Notes: a model not told the origin generated them from the sequence alone. A stretch of 64,000 bases of DNA from XYD12-FULL-36-8 sp964391015 (GCA_964391015.1 CAYMKU010000020.1:7106-71105), one strand, 5' to 3'; positions 46,616 through 55,877 are shown, counted from the stretch's first letter. A program made the numbers and translations.

Positions 46616-48124
46616 TTATTTTAACAATATCATCTTCCGATTCAACTGATTTTGCCCTACAGTTAGGCGATACAAATAAATCCCGCTTGCAAGGTTCGAC
46701 CCATTAAATACTAAACTATAATCTCCAGCTTCTTTTTCTTCATTAACTAAAGTAGCGATTTCATTACCTAAGGCATCAAAGATTTTTAGGGATACAAAAT
46801 CTCTCGATAGCAAGCTATACTTAATTACTGTCTTAGGATTAAATGGATTGGGATAGTTTTGATAGAGGAGAAAATTCGTGACATGTAATTTATCATTTAT
46901 TCCTCCCAAAGGATCGTATCTTACTGTACCAAATAAATTGATTCTTCCATTAGAACTGTCTTCCCAAATTGTGTATGAGATGGCATTCCCCAAGGGAGAA
47001 ATTCCTAGATTACCCACTCCAATTCTTGTATCGGATACTTTGGTAAAACATAAATACTTCACCACAGAAGGGTAAAGTTTTTGACCTATATATGTCGAAT
47101 CATTCGAAATTAATTTAAATGCATGAGGCCCAAAAATATTATAATCGTCATTGTTTTCATTTTTCCCCATAATCCCGTACATAAACATATTCAATTCCGA
47201 AGTCCTAAGATTAATATCATTTAATAGTCTAATCGCCTGATTATTTTGACCTGAACTTTGTAAAGCTTCTATTATAAAAATGTACTTCATGGATTCAATG
47301 TTTTTTTCAAAACTTAGCATACAGTTTTCCATAAAATACAAATTGAAAAAATTAGGATTATCACAATAGCCACTGTCACAAGCAACATAAATGGGACTCC
47401 AAATTGTATCATTCTCAGTTTTAAAACGGTAAACAATAATTGAAGTACTATCATTTGGCTTATAAGTAGCTGACACGAACAAGCCTATAGGCGAGCCATA
47501 CCAATTGCTATAATAAACCCCTGTGGGTTGAGAAAATCTATTGGAATTATCACCACCAAATAATATTTCCCGAGTTACTATTGAGTCAACTTGCCGATAA
47601 AGATAAATACTATTTTCCTTTTCATATAAAATATCAATTTCGTTTTCGGCTGAATATGGAAAGTTATTTCTCGCAACAAATTTTGGATTAGTTTCATTCG
47701 AGGGTGAATTTGCAATATACGTTTTAGAACCCCATGTGGTGTCGGTTAAAGTTTTCAAGGCAATATCCCAACTGCCATTTTCGTTTGTTTGCCAAATCAC
47801 ATGAATTTTTCGATATAGATAATACCCAAATCCCTTAGCATCAATATTGATATTTTGAAAACTGTTCTGGGTAACCAGAACTGGATTGAAAAAACTATCG
47901 GTATCCGAATTGTAACTCATCATCATAATGTTAACGGCGTTACCATCGTGAACTTCAAAAAACATTGGAGAATTATTTCCATTTGATAATCCAAGAGGAT
48001 AGCTAGGAATCACAGCTCCCCTCGAATCAAAATTAAAATTAGTTATTTGTTTCTTTTGAAATGGCTGAGCCATTAACTGAGATGTAAGAAAAGTGCATAG
48101 CCAGAAAAGAAATAATTTTTTCAT
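46616..48124 (-). CDS. Exported protein with T9SS C-terminal sorting domain
   Basis: A 502-residue secreted protein with a signal peptide (KKLFLFWLCTFLTSQLMAQ). The body is rich in Asn, Ser and Tyr with repeated aromatic motifs (IHVIWQTNENGSWDIALKTL) that resemble a beta-propeller or sialidase-like fold, but I cannot name a family. The last 85 residues are a type-A sorting domain: LLYQNYPNPFNPKTVIKYSL, FDALGNEIATLVNEEKEAGD, SGIYLYRLTVGQ and RKMILLK. It should be exported by Sec and then delivered across the outer membrane by T9SS. No enzyme motif visible. Confidence 0.82.
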   Translation of the reverse strand: MKKLFLFWLCTFLTSQLMAQPFQKKQITNFNFDSRGAVIPSYPLGLSNGNNSPMFFEVHDGNAVNIMMMSYNSDTDSFFNPVLVTQNSFQNINIDAKGFGYYLYRKIHVIWQTNENGSWDIALKTLTDTTWGSKTYIANSPSNETNPKFVARNNFPYSAENEIDILYEKENSIYLYRQVDSIVTREILFGGDNSNRFSQPTGVYYSNWYGSPIGLFVSATYKPNDSTSIIVYRFKTENDTIWSPIYVACDSGYCDNPNFFNLYFMENCMLSFEKNIESMKYIFIIEALQSSGQNNQAIRLLNDINLRTSELNMFMYGIMGKNENNDDYNIFGPHAFKLISNDSTYIGQKLYPSVVKYLCFTKVSDTRIGVGNLGISPLGNAISYTIWEDSSNGRINLFGTVRYDPLGGINDKLHVTNFLLYQNYPNPFNPKTVIKYSLLSRDFVSLKIFDALGNEIATLVNEEKEAGDYSLVFNGSNLASGIYLYRLTVGQNQLNRKMILLK

Positions 48125-48227
48125 TTTACGCCTTTTCTATTTTTGATGAAAGTAAACTAAGAATAATATTTTATTCATTCCATAAAAAGCTAATTTCTGA
48201 CTAAATGTCAATGACCAAAACAAAAAA

Positions 48228-48248
48228 TCCCTCTCGTTTGGAGAGGGA
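48228..48248. terminator. Strong bidirectional terminator after the hydrogenase operon
   Basis: An 8-bp perfect stem (TCCCTCTC / GAGAGGGA) with a 5-base loop, flanked by an A-run on one side and CTTTTTT on the other. On the minus strand it lies 18 bp past the hydA stop and ends in ATTTTTTG, so it terminates the hyd operon. Confidence 0.88.
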
Positions 48249-48265
48249 CTTTTTTATGAATGAAC

Positions 48266-50182
48266 TTAGGAAATAAACTTTCCTCTTTTAGTATAATGCG
48301 TATGAAGTAATTTATGAGCTGTATGTCCGCACGGACCTTCTGTTAAAAATTCTTCATACAACTTTAGCACGTGAGTATTTTCATGGGATTTCCGCAAGCC
48401 AAGCGATTCGTCTTCTTCATAAATTGCTTGCGCTCGCTTTTTCCTAATCTCAGCGTTTGTGGGAATTGGCTGACCGCCGCCGCCAATACAGCCACCTGGA
48501 CAAGCCATAAACTCAATGAAATGACATTCACTGAATTTACCACCAGCTTTAATGTCCTCAATTATTTTTTTTGCATTAGCAGTACCATGAGCCACAGCAA
48601 TTTTAAGTGTTGCTCCTTTCAACCAATCCCAATTAGGAACAAGGTGTGCCAATATTTTTGGTACCGGTCCAACCTTTGTAATTGGAAGTTCAGCATATCG
48701 AATTCCTTCAAATCCTCTAACAGGTAAAATGTTCATGTTATCAAAAACATTTTCAACTTTTTCTCCGGTTACTAACTCAATTACTGTTCTCAAAGCAGCT
48801 TCCATTACACCGCCAGTTGCACCAAAGATTAATCCTGCTCCAGATGCATCTCCAAAAGGATCATCAAAATTTGACTTTGGCATCTCAGGCAGATATATGC
48901 CTGATTCTTTTATCATTTGAGCAAGTTCTCGTGCAGTTAAACCGTAATCAACATCCTTATACCCTGAAGATGTCATTTCAGGTCTATTGCATTCAAACTT
49001 TTTGGCTGCACAAGGCATCACAGCTACACTAACTATGTTAGCTGGATCGATATTATTCTTTTTTGCATAATAAGTTTTTATCAATGCTCCAAACATTTGT
49101 TGTGGTGATTTAGCTGAACTGAGGTTAGGAATAAATTCAGGATAAAAATGCTCAAGGTACTTTACCCATCCCGGTGAACATGAGGTGAATTGAGGAATAA
49201 CTACGGAAGTATCTTTTTTAACAAGAGCTTTGTAGAGTCTTAATATTAACTCTGTCCCCTCTTCCATAATTGTAAGGTCAGCTGTAAAATTTGTATCGAA
49301 CACTTTATTGAAACCAATTCTTCTTAGTGCAGTATTCATTTCGCCAGTGAATGAATGGCCAGGTTCAATTCCGAATTCTTCACCGATTGCAGCACGTGGA
49401 GATGGGGCAGTTTGAATAACAACATGTTTATTCGGATTATCGATGGCTTCCCATATTTCATCACGAGGATCATTAGCTCTGAGCGCACCGGTTGGACAAC
49501 GATTTATACATTGACCACAGTTGATACAAATAACTTCCGCTAATGGTTTATCGCCAAATGTGCTAATATGAGTTTTGTATCCTCTATTAACCGCTTCAAG
49601 AACACCAACCTCCTGCAAATCAATGCAAGTTCGTACACATCGTTTACATAAAACACATTTATCCATATCGCGTACCACAGAAAATGAGGAATTGTCAACC
49701 TCATATCTCGGGTTTTCGACATGCCCGAAGTTATAGTGATCAACACCATATTCTTTAGCCAGAGTCTGTAATTCGCAATTATTGTTTCTGAAGCATGAGT
49801 AACATTCACCATAATGTTCGCTTAAAAGCAAATCAATAATATGCTTCCTTGCCTTGCGAACCATTGGAGTGGAAGTTCTAATCTTGATTGGAGCCGTAAT
49901 AGGAAACGCACAGGCAGCTTGCAATGTTCTCATACCTTCTACATCAACAACGCAAATTCTGCAAACGCCTGCAACACACAAATCATCGTGATGACATAAA
50001 GTTGGAACATATACTTGATTTTGCCTGCAAGCTTCTAAAATTGTTGTTCCAAATGGCACTGTAACTTTCTTTTCATTGATTTCAACAGTTACAGAGCCGC
50101 CGATATATTCGGGGTGCTCTGGTTTTTCAATTACATGCGCCTGTTGACTTATAGGGGCGCGGGATGTTTCTTTAGTTTTCAT
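48266..50182 (-). CDS. hydA: [FeFe]-hydrogenase catalytic subunit (NADH-linked, HydA)
   Basis: Catalytic subunit, 638 residues. Domains in order: N-terminal 2Fe-2S (LEACRQNQVYVPTLC, CVAGVCRICVVDVEG), the His-Cys3 cluster (HYGECYSCFRNNNCELQTLA), two 4Fe-4S clusters (CVLCKRCVRTC and CINCGQCINRCP), then the H-cluster domain and small-subunit tail ending HELLHTHY-like KLLHTHY. H-cluster motifs: L1 TSCSPGWV at residues 333-339 (one Cys where TSCCPxW is usual), L2 MPCAAKKFE, L3 EFMACPGGCIGGGGQP. Start at ATG 50182, with GGAGGTG just upstream; a longer frame to 50248 overlaps hydB. It reduces protons or oxidises H2 with NAD and probably ferredoxin. Maturases HydE and HydG are not in the window. Confidence 0.92.
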   Translation of the reverse strand: MKTKETSRAPISQQAHVIEKPEHPEYIGGSVTVEINEKKVTVPFGTTILEACRQNQVYVPTLCHHDDLCVAGVCRICVVDVEGMRTLQAACAFPITAPIKIRTSTPMVRKARKHIIDLLLSEHYGECYSCFRNNNCELQTLAKEYGVDHYNFGHVENPRYEVDNSSFSVVRDMDKCVLCKRCVRTCIDLQEVGVLEAVNRGYKTHISTFGDKPLAEVICINCGQCINRCPTGALRANDPRDEIWEAIDNPNKHVVIQTAPSPRAAIGEEFGIEPGHSFTGEMNTALRRIGFNKVFDTNFTADLTIMEEGTELILRLYKALVKKDTSVVIPQFTSCSPGWVKYLEHFYPEFIPNLSSAKSPQQMFGALIKTYYAKKNNIDPANIVSVAVMPCAAKKFECNRPEMTSSGYKDVDYGLTARELAQMIKESGIYLPEMPKSNFDDPFGDASGAGLIFGATGGVMEAALRTVIELVTGEKVENVFDNMNILPVRGFEGIRYAELPITKVGPVPKILAHLVPNWDWLKGATLKIAVAHGTANAKKIIEDIKAGGKFSECHFIEFMACPGGCIGGGGQPIPTNAEIRKKRAQAIYEEDESLGLRKSHENTHVLKLYEEFLTEGPCGHTAHKLLHTHYTKRGKFIS

Positions 50183-51380
50183 TGGCACCTCCATTTTCTC
50201 TGTTGAATATTTCTTGATCAAAATTTTCCAGTATTGATAAAAACGCATTTGAGCTTGATTGACCTAATCCGCATTTGGATGCAACTTGCATAGACTTTCC
50301 TAACTCCTTAAGCTTGTTGATATAAGCAAAAGTAAATTCGCCTTTATGAATCATCTTCACCCCTTCAAGCAATTTAACATTACCAATACGACAAGGAGTA
50401 CATTGCCCGCAAGATTCATCAACAAAAAATTCCATAAAGTTATCGAGTACTCTCAGCATATCACGACTTTCATTAAAAATCATAATGGAGCCACCAGTAG
50501 CAGCATCTTCATAAGCAAGTACTCTATCAAATTGTTTTTCGTTGTAACAGAACCCTGACGCTCCACCAACCTGCACAGCTTTAGTATTTTTTGCTCCAAC
50601 TATTTCAAGAAGTTCACTAATTTTTGTACCCCAAGGTAATTCATATACGCCCGGTTTTTCACAATCGCCTGAGACCGAAAATAGTTTAGAACCTGATGAT
50701 TTCTCTGTTCCATGTTTTTTATACCATTCAGATCCATTAACTATAATGTGCGGAACTGTGGCTAAAGTCTCAACGTTATTTACAATAGTTGGTTTTCCCA
50801 TATAACCTGTATTCACCGGATACGGGGGTCTGTTTCGGGCTTCACCTCGATGTCCTTCTAACGACTCAATTAATGCTGTTTCTTCACCACATACATATGC
50901 CCCTGAGCCAAGAAAAATTGATATTTCGAAAGAAAATCCTTGCTTTCCAAGGATGTCTTTACCAAGAAAATTATCTTTTCGCATTGCATCGAGATAATCC
51001 TGAAGAGGTTTTAGCAAATATTCATACTCACCTCGCAGATAAACTATTCCTTGTTGTGCGCCGATTGTGTATGCTGCAACTACCATCCCGTCAAATACTA
51101 ATTCAGGATACTCGATAAGAAGGACCCTATCTTTAAATGTTCCAGGTTCCCCTTCATCAGCATTACAAATGATAAATTTTTCATCACTTAAAGCAGCCGC
51201 AGTAAGCATCCACTTTGTAGAAGTTGGAAAACCTGCACCGCCTCTTCCTTTCAATTTTGATTCTCTTATCTCAAGCAGTATATCCTCCCTGTTCATTGAA
51301 AGCGCTTTTTTAATAGCTGAACCTCTTTCATAGTCAGAGAAAATAACTGCACCAGTTCTTTTCTTAGTTTTAGTTTCCAT
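50172..51380 (-). CDS. hydB: NuoF/HydB-like NADH-binding flavoprotein subunit
   Basis: A 402-residue diaphorase subunit. FMN site GRGGAGFPTSTKWMLTA and NADEGEPGTFKDR; NADH site IFLGSGAYVCGEETALIESL; 4Fe-4S motif SCGQCTPCRIG with a distant Cys in SKCGLGQ. It lacks the N-terminal thioredoxin-like 2Fe-2S domain and the C-terminal ferredoxin domain of typical bifurcating HydB proteins (550-620 residues), so it is close to complex I NuoF. It feeds electrons between NAD(H) and HydA. It overlaps hydA by 11 bp and follows hydC by 7 bp, so translation is coupled. Confidence 0.9.
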   Translation of the reverse strand: METKTKKRTGAVIFSDYERGSAIKKALSMNREDILLEIRESKLKGRGGAGFPTSTKWMLTAAALSDEKFIICNADEGEPGTFKDRVLLIEYPELVFDGMVVAAYTIGAQQGIVYLRGEYEYLLKPLQDYLDAMRKDNFLGKDILGKQGFSFEISIFLGSGAYVCGEETALIESLEGHRGEARNRPPYPVNTGYMGKPTIVNNVETLATVPHIIVNGSEWYKKHGTEKSSGSKLFSVSGDCEKPGVYELPWGTKISELLEIVGAKNTKAVQVGGASGFCYNEKQFDRVLAYEDAATGGSIMIFNESRDMLRVLDNFMEFFVDESCGQCTPCRIGNVKLLEGVKMIHKGEFTFAYINKLKELGKSMQVASKCGLGQSSSNAFLSILENFDQEIFNRENGGANEN

Positions 51381-51387
51381 ATTTACC

Positions 51388-51861
51388 TCACTTAACCTTA
51401 CTTAATAGTTTAACGGCTTTTTCAGGCGTAAGCTTTGTAAAGACTTGATCATTAATTGCCATAGCTGGACCTTCATCGCACAAACCGAGACAGTTAACAT
51501 ATTCGATGGAGAATTTGTTATCGCTAGTAGTTTGACCAACCTTTACATTTAATTCACGTTCGATTGCTCTCAATATATTGTCTTTGCCTTTCATATCGCA
51601 GCTAATTGTCTGGCAGATTCTAACGAGATTTCTACCTTTTGGTGTAGCATTGAGGAAAGCAAAAAATGAAAGAACACTATAAACTTCAACCGGATGAATA
51701 TCCAACAAACGTGCAATTTCTTGCTGTGCATATTCTGAAATATGTCTATGCTTTATTTGAATTCCATGAAGAATCGAAAGCAACGCAGATCTTTTTTTGC
51801 CGAATTTTTTAATTAACTGCTCAATCTCTTCGGTTAAAGCATTTTTTTCTTCAACTAACAT
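51388..51861 (-). CDS. hydC: NuoE/HydC-like [2Fe-2S] subunit
   Basis: A 157-residue thioredoxin-fold [2Fe-2S] subunit. Ligands in CQTISCDMKG and YVNCLGLCDEGPAMAIND give the four Cys pattern of NuoE. The helical N-terminus (SALLSILHGIQIKHRHISEY) includes the usual EIA/LDIHPVEVYSVLSF module. It carries electrons from the HydB flavin. It starts 1 bp after the response-regulator stop and is part of the same operon. Confidence 0.92.
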   Translation of the reverse strand: MLVEEKNALTEEIEQLIKKFGKKRSALLSILHGIQIKHRHISEYAQQEIARLLDIHPVEVYSVLSFFAFLNATPKGRNLVRICQTISCDMKGKDNILRAIERELNVKVGQTTSDNKFSIEYVNCLGLCDEGPAMAINDQVFTKLTPEKAVKLLSKVK

Positions 51862-51862
51862 T

Positions 51863-52249
51863 TTATTTACTCTCCTTTTTCTCTCTCTTTAAAAGCTTCC
51901 CAACTTTTTCGATCAGCTCATCAGGAGAAATTGGTTTTTCAACATATTCATCAACAGGAACGAGATCACTTTTGCCAAAGTCCATTCCTGTAGTTTTTGA
52001 AATAGATGTGTACATAATTATTGGAACTTTTATTTTCTCCTTTCTAAATTTTTGAGCAAGGAAAAAACCATCATCCGGTTCATTCATCATCACATCAAGA
52101 ATGATAAGATCCGGAGAATTTTCTTTGACGATCTTATATCCATCGTCAGGATTTGATGCTGTAACAGTCTCATATCCTTTTGCATTAAGTACAAGCGTGC
52201 TTGCATCAAGGATATCGGGATCGTCATCAATGATTGCTATTTTTGCCAT
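51863..52249 (-). CDS. Single-domain response regulator of the hydrogenase operon
   Basis: A 128-residue CheY-like receiver with IAIIDDDPDILDASTLVL, the phosphoacceptor Asp in LIILDVMMNEPDDGFF, the conserved Thr/Ser in IIMYTSIS and the Lys in YVEKPISPDELIEK. It has no output domain. As first gene of the hydCBA operon it probably belongs to a kinase that controls, or is controlled by, hydrogenase activity. The identity of that kinase is unknown. The same position in some Bacteroidota and Clostridia hydrogenase loci has been noted for regulators. Confidence 0.85.
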   Translation of the reverse strand: MAKIAIIDDDPDILDASTLVLNAKGYETVTASNPDDGYKIVKENSPDLIILDVMMNEPDDGFFLAQKFRKEKIKVPIIMYTSISKTTGMDFGKSDLVPVDEYVEKPISPDELIEKVGKLLKREKKESK

Positions 52250-52516
52250 AAGGATGCCTATAATAAGTTTATGAATTAAATATGAACTGAGTGCCTATGA
52301 TTATTTTTAATTTGTTTTAATTAATCACATATCCAATGCCATAAGCACTTTGTAAAAAAATTAGTTTAAGCTAAAAATTGATTGATTAAAGAATGAAAAA
52401 ACAGTTTTTTCTTACTTTTGAAAATTTTCCTTTACCAAAACAGAAAAGAATTATTTGCAGAAGCGCAACTGTTAACAATTTTTCTCATAAACTTTGAGAG
52501 TAAAAGTTAAGAGTTC

Positions 52517-53053
52517 TTATTTTTCTGATGAATTGGTGGGCTCGGTTTGAAGGAGTCTGGTAATACGTGCTTTTAATGCATCAATACCAACATTTTCTTT
52601 GCAGGAAACTTCGAAATGAATTGTATTATTTGCTCTTAATCCGTTAATAAGTTCAGAGTTAATACCGTACTCTATTTTATTTACGGCTACAAGAAAAGGA
52701 ATGGATAATTTTTTAAGCTGGTTAAAAATGTTTTTGTCTTGTTGAGTCAAGTTTTCTCGAGCATCAAGCACAACAACAACAAAATCTGCATCAGCTAATA
52801 CGCTAACCTTTTTGCTAAATTGATTTTGCTTGAAATCATCAAGCTCATTTAATGGGATTGTATCAACTATAACAACGGACCCGTATGGTGGAAGTTCCAT
52901 CGGTACTTCTAAGGTCTCTCTTGCTTCTGCTTGGCACTCATCAACAGTACAGATTTCTCTATCAAGGAATGCATTAACTAATGAAGATTTGCCTACATTC
53001 CGTTTACCAACAAATACAATACGTTTTTTTTCAGTTTTATGCAACACTGCCAA
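52517..53053 (-). CDS. HydF-like small GTPase lacking the iron-sulfur domain
   Basis: A 178-residue G-domain protein. G1 is GKRNVGKSS (residues 16-24), intact. The segment PMELPPYGSVVIVDT resembles HydF, the [FeFe]-hydrogenase maturation scaffold. Where HydF has DTAGLDD at G3, this protein has D64-T65-I66-P67, so the G3 glycine is gone. The G2 Thr region reads EARETLEV instead of GTTTDP. G4 is NKIE (N125-E128) rather than NKxD, and G5 is SCK. The C-terminal dimerisation and 4Fe-4S domain of HydF (about 400 residues in total) is absent. The start codon (TTG at 53053 or GTG at 53047) is uncertain. It lies 267 bp upstream of the hydrogenase operon. Confidence 0.7.
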   Translation of the reverse strand: MAVLHKTEKKRIVFVGKRNVGKSSLVNAFLDREICTVDECQAEARETLEVPMELPPYGSVVIVDTIPLNELDDFKQNQFSKKVSVLADADFVVVVLDARENLTQQDKNIFNQLKKLSIPFLVAVNKIEYGINSELINGLRANNTIHFEVSCKENVGIDALKARITRLLQTEPTNSSEK

Positions 53054-53390
53054 TTTAAATTCTGAAAATTTCTCTTGAATTATTTAGATAGAATTGATTC
53101 ACCGTAAATCGTAAACGCAAAAAACGTTCCATTATTCAGCAATAGTTGGTAAGATAAATAGATAATGAATTATTTCATTTCAAATGAAAATGAAGATTCG
53201 CCTGACATAATCGTATCAATTCTTATAAAAGCTTTTCTCTTTTTTAAGAATGGACGTATGCTCTTGTGAGAGTTGAAAGGAATGGTCACTGTTTATTTGA
53301 TCAGAGACAACTCCATAAAAAACGCTGGACATAAGTTCAACAGAGACTAACATGCCCACGCTTTAATTTTCTGTTTGTCAGTTGGAATAT
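53054..53390. other. Intergenic region upstream of the HydF-like gene
   Basis: Noncoding on both strands. It contains one small inverted repeat (TTTCATTT-C-AAATGAAA at 53173-53189). I see no RNA gene or terminator. Confidence 0.5.
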
Positions 53391-54599
53391 TTATCTGAGC
53401 AGAAGCATTTTATTGCTCATAATTCCTTGATTAGTTATTAAACTGCATATATAAATTCCACTTGGCAGATTTTCTGAATCAAATACTGCCGAATACTCAC
53501 CAGCTTCCTTGAATCCTTCATCTAATACTTTTACTTCTTCACCAAGCGTGTTTGTTATTACCACTTTAACATTTCTACCTTCTGTAAGAGCATAAATTAT
53601 TTTTGTAGTAGGATTAAATGGATTTTGAAAATTATGGAGTAGATTAAAATTATCTGCTCTTCCACTTACAACTCTTTTCTCAAGTGGTCCTGCATCTATC
53701 CTCGCTGAAACTGAATTTGTATAACCTGACTCTGTTAGTGGTTGATTTGTATTACCACCTGGATAACCTACAGTAGTAACTTTATATTGAGCAATTCCTT
53801 CGTTTGCTTGATATGGACCTTCAATTAAATCTTCATCAGTATCAATAAATGTTGTTGTGCTGCAAGATGCAAAGTATGAAAAAGAAGCACTTCCTTTTTT
53901 CTTATAAATTTTATAGTAGTTGTTTGAATAGTCTGGATTTATACCCCAAACAAGTCGTGGATGATTATTCCCATCATTTACAACTGATAGACAATTTTGC
54001 CAAAAGTTGGGGAATTGATTAGTTGATGGAATACCTTTCTGCTTAATTTCCCAGATCCCTATCACTTGCCCGTTATTAATTACTTGGAATGGATAGTCAG
54101 TTCGTGAAGCACAATAAAATTTTCTAATTGATGCATCATATTTAATCCATAAATCTATATCATGTCCATACGATGGTGGTTGGTAGTAAAGGTAATAACC
54201 ATAACGATCATCTCTAAAATCAAGAAAAAAATGTTCGGAACTATGATTCGTATATATCTTGTACAAACCATAGGCATATTTAGGAATATAATATGGTGGA
54301 TTGCTTGTAATATCAGTTACAAAGTCCCACCCTTTCCAATAATATATATTACTAACATTATTTTCAGGAATAAATAAATCGTTATTATACAAATTCGATA
54401 TCCAATAGCTACGAGGAGTATTTGAACCTGCCCAAACTGTACCTTGAGCAATAGTATAAAATTCTAAAACCTGTGTCGGGGGATTGACATTAACCGTTCC
54501 AAGATACATTTCACCAGGGAAATAACCCGATCCTTCATCTTGCGAATAAATTATTTGATAATTAGTTAGAATAACAATAATGAAAATGATTGATTTCAT
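53391..54599 (-). CDS. Exported protein with T9SS C-terminal sorting domain
   Basis: A protein of about 402 residues with a signal peptide (MKSIIFIIVILTNYQIIYSQ). The middle is Tyr/Trp/Asn-rich with no recognised domain; it contains a fibronectin-like segment (NYYKIYKKKGSASFSYFASC). The C-terminus is a sorting domain variant: LLHNFQNPFNPTTKIIYALT, TNTLGEEVKVLDEGFKEAGE, SGIYICSLITNQ and NKMLLLR. I use the ATG at 54599 because GGAG in the preceding codons acts as its ribosome site; an ATG at 54611 also opens the frame. Likely surface or released protein, function unknown. Confidence 0.8.
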   Translation of the reverse strand: MKSIIFIIVILTNYQIIYSQDEGSGYFPGEMYLGTVNVNPPTQVLEFYTIAQGTVWAGSNTPRSYWISNLYNNDLFIPENNVSNIYYWKGWDFVTDITSNPPYYIPKYAYGLYKIYTNHSSEHFFLDFRDDRYGYYLYYQPPSYGHDIDLWIKYDASIRKFYCASRTDYPFQVINNGQVIGIWEIKQKGIPSTNQFPNFWQNCLSVVNDGNNHPRLVWGINPDYSNNYYKIYKKKGSASFSYFASCSTTTFIDTDEDLIEGPYQANEGIAQYKVTTVGYPGGNTNQPLTESGYTNSVSARIDAGPLEKRVVSGRADNFNLLHNFQNPFNPTTKIIYALTEGRNVKVVITNTLGEEVKVLDEGFKEAGEYSAVFDSENLPSGIYICSLITNQGIMSNKMLLLR

Positions 54600-54647
54600 A
54601 AAATTCTCCATAAATATTAATTTAAAAAATTTGTTAAGAACACTTGA

Positions 54648-55877
54648 TTATTTGATAACATAAATATTTTTTCCCGACCATGAAGGAATAAACATTAAAC
54701 CACTGCTGGATATTGAAGCACTCGCCCCAGGAAGATTAAAATCTTGAGGTAAATTTAGTGACCATTTAATGATACCTTTATTTGAATAGCAGAATACTTT
54801 GTTGATAGATGCTAAGTTAAAAGTACTTAAATATATATTACCCTCTTTATCACAAATCAGGGGACTTCCAACAATAGAGTTTTCCGGAATTGATGTTTTC
54901 CATCTTAAATTTCCGCTATAATCTAAAGAATAGAGGGTGTCTGTACCGAAATAAATATTTCCATAAACATCTATAGTAGGATCAATATAACCAATTAAGG
55001 GTGAACCCCATGAGTATTCAAATTTCCAACGTAAAGTACCATTGGGGCTAAGACTATATAAGAAATATTTTCCTTGATTATCATTATTCGGTAATAAATA
55101 AATATTGCCTTTATAGTCTACTAATGGAGAAAATTGAAGACGGTTATCCCCAAACGTCCATTTAACTAATTTGTTTACTACATCTATCGCAAGCACAGAT
55201 TTACTATAACCGGGCGAATAAATTGTTTTCCCATCTGGTGAAAAGGTAAGTGCTTTGTCTAGACTGCTTCCAAACCTCGAATCTGATAACGACCATAATA
55301 GGTTGCCATTATTACCTACAGCATTTAAATTATAAGGTGAAGATATAAAATAAATCGTGCCGTCCAGCCCTATAGTTATTCCTATCCCTTGTGGAGTTTC
55401 AGCAGAATATTCCCACTTGATTGCGCCTGAATTGCTCAAGGCAACAAGTTTGCCTGGCGCTTTTTGTAAACAATAAATAGTACCATCACTTCCCACTAAA
55501 GGTGTTGATTCATTTGAATATCCCAATTCAACTTTCCATTTCAATTGGCCCTTGAAATCAACAGCATAAATATTTCCAGGCATATTAGTTGTAAAATAAA
55601 GTGTAGAATCATTCCCGAGTACAATACCACCTTGTATGTTGTTAGCTAAAATAGTATCTACAATTAAACCATTTTGTGGGCCCACATAATTACTTCTGCC
55701 GGTTGATTGAATAGTACCATGAAAGGTTGGCCACGGGCTATCGGCTAAGCTGGGCCAGGGTATGTCAAATTGGTATCCTTCAGGATATTCGGGTGGGTTG
55801 GTTATGCTGTCGCTGCATTCAAAACTGGTAAACAAGATGGGACTAAGTAATAGGAAGTAGTTTACAATTTTTTTCAT
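54648..55877 (-). CDS. Exported PQQ-like beta-propeller repeat protein
   Basis: A protein of about 409 residues. The signal-like start (KKIVNYFLLLSPILFTSFEC) ends at a Cys that may be a lipoprotein site, although Glu at -1 is not standard. The body is a series of PQQ-enzyme-type repeats (GTIYCLQKAPGKLVALSNSG, GNIYFGTDTLYSLDYSGNLR, GNIYLSTFNLASINKVFCYS), forming a propeller of the BamB/outer-membrane quinoprotein-like kind. The catalytic residues of PQQ dehydrogenases are absent, so it is structural or binding. ATG at 55877 preferred over GTG at 55889. Next to the T9SS-sorted protein, 36 bp apart. Confidence 0.78.
   Translation of the reverse strand: MKKIVNYFLLLSPILFTSFECSDSITNPPEYPEGYQFDIPWPSLADSPWPTFHGTIQSTGRSNYVGPQNGLIVDTILANNIQGGIVLGNDSTLYFTTNMPGNIYAVDFKGQLKWKVELGYSNESTPLVGSDGTIYCLQKAPGKLVALSNSGAIKWEYSAETPQGIGITIGLDGTIYFISSPYNLNAVGNNGNLLWSLSDSRFGSSLDKALTFSPDGKTIYSPGYSKSVLAIDVVNKLVKWTFGDNRLQFSPLVDYKGNIYLLPNNDNQGKYFLYSLSPNGTLRWKFEYSWGSPLIGYIDPTIDVYGNIYFGTDTLYSLDYSGNLRWKTSIPENSIVGSPLICDKEGNIYLSTFNLASINKVFCYSNKGIIKWSLNLPQDFNLPGASASISSSGLMFIPSWSGKNIYVIK

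Noticed and set aside
48266..50248. Longer hydA start at 50248
   Set aside because: It would overlap hydB by 77 bp, while the ATG at 50182 has a near-perfect ribosome site.
52393..52413. GAAAAAA-CAG-TTTTTTC hairpin after the HydF-like gene as a terminator
   Set aside because: The stem is almost entirely A-T and there is no convincing following T-run on the right strand; too weak to call.
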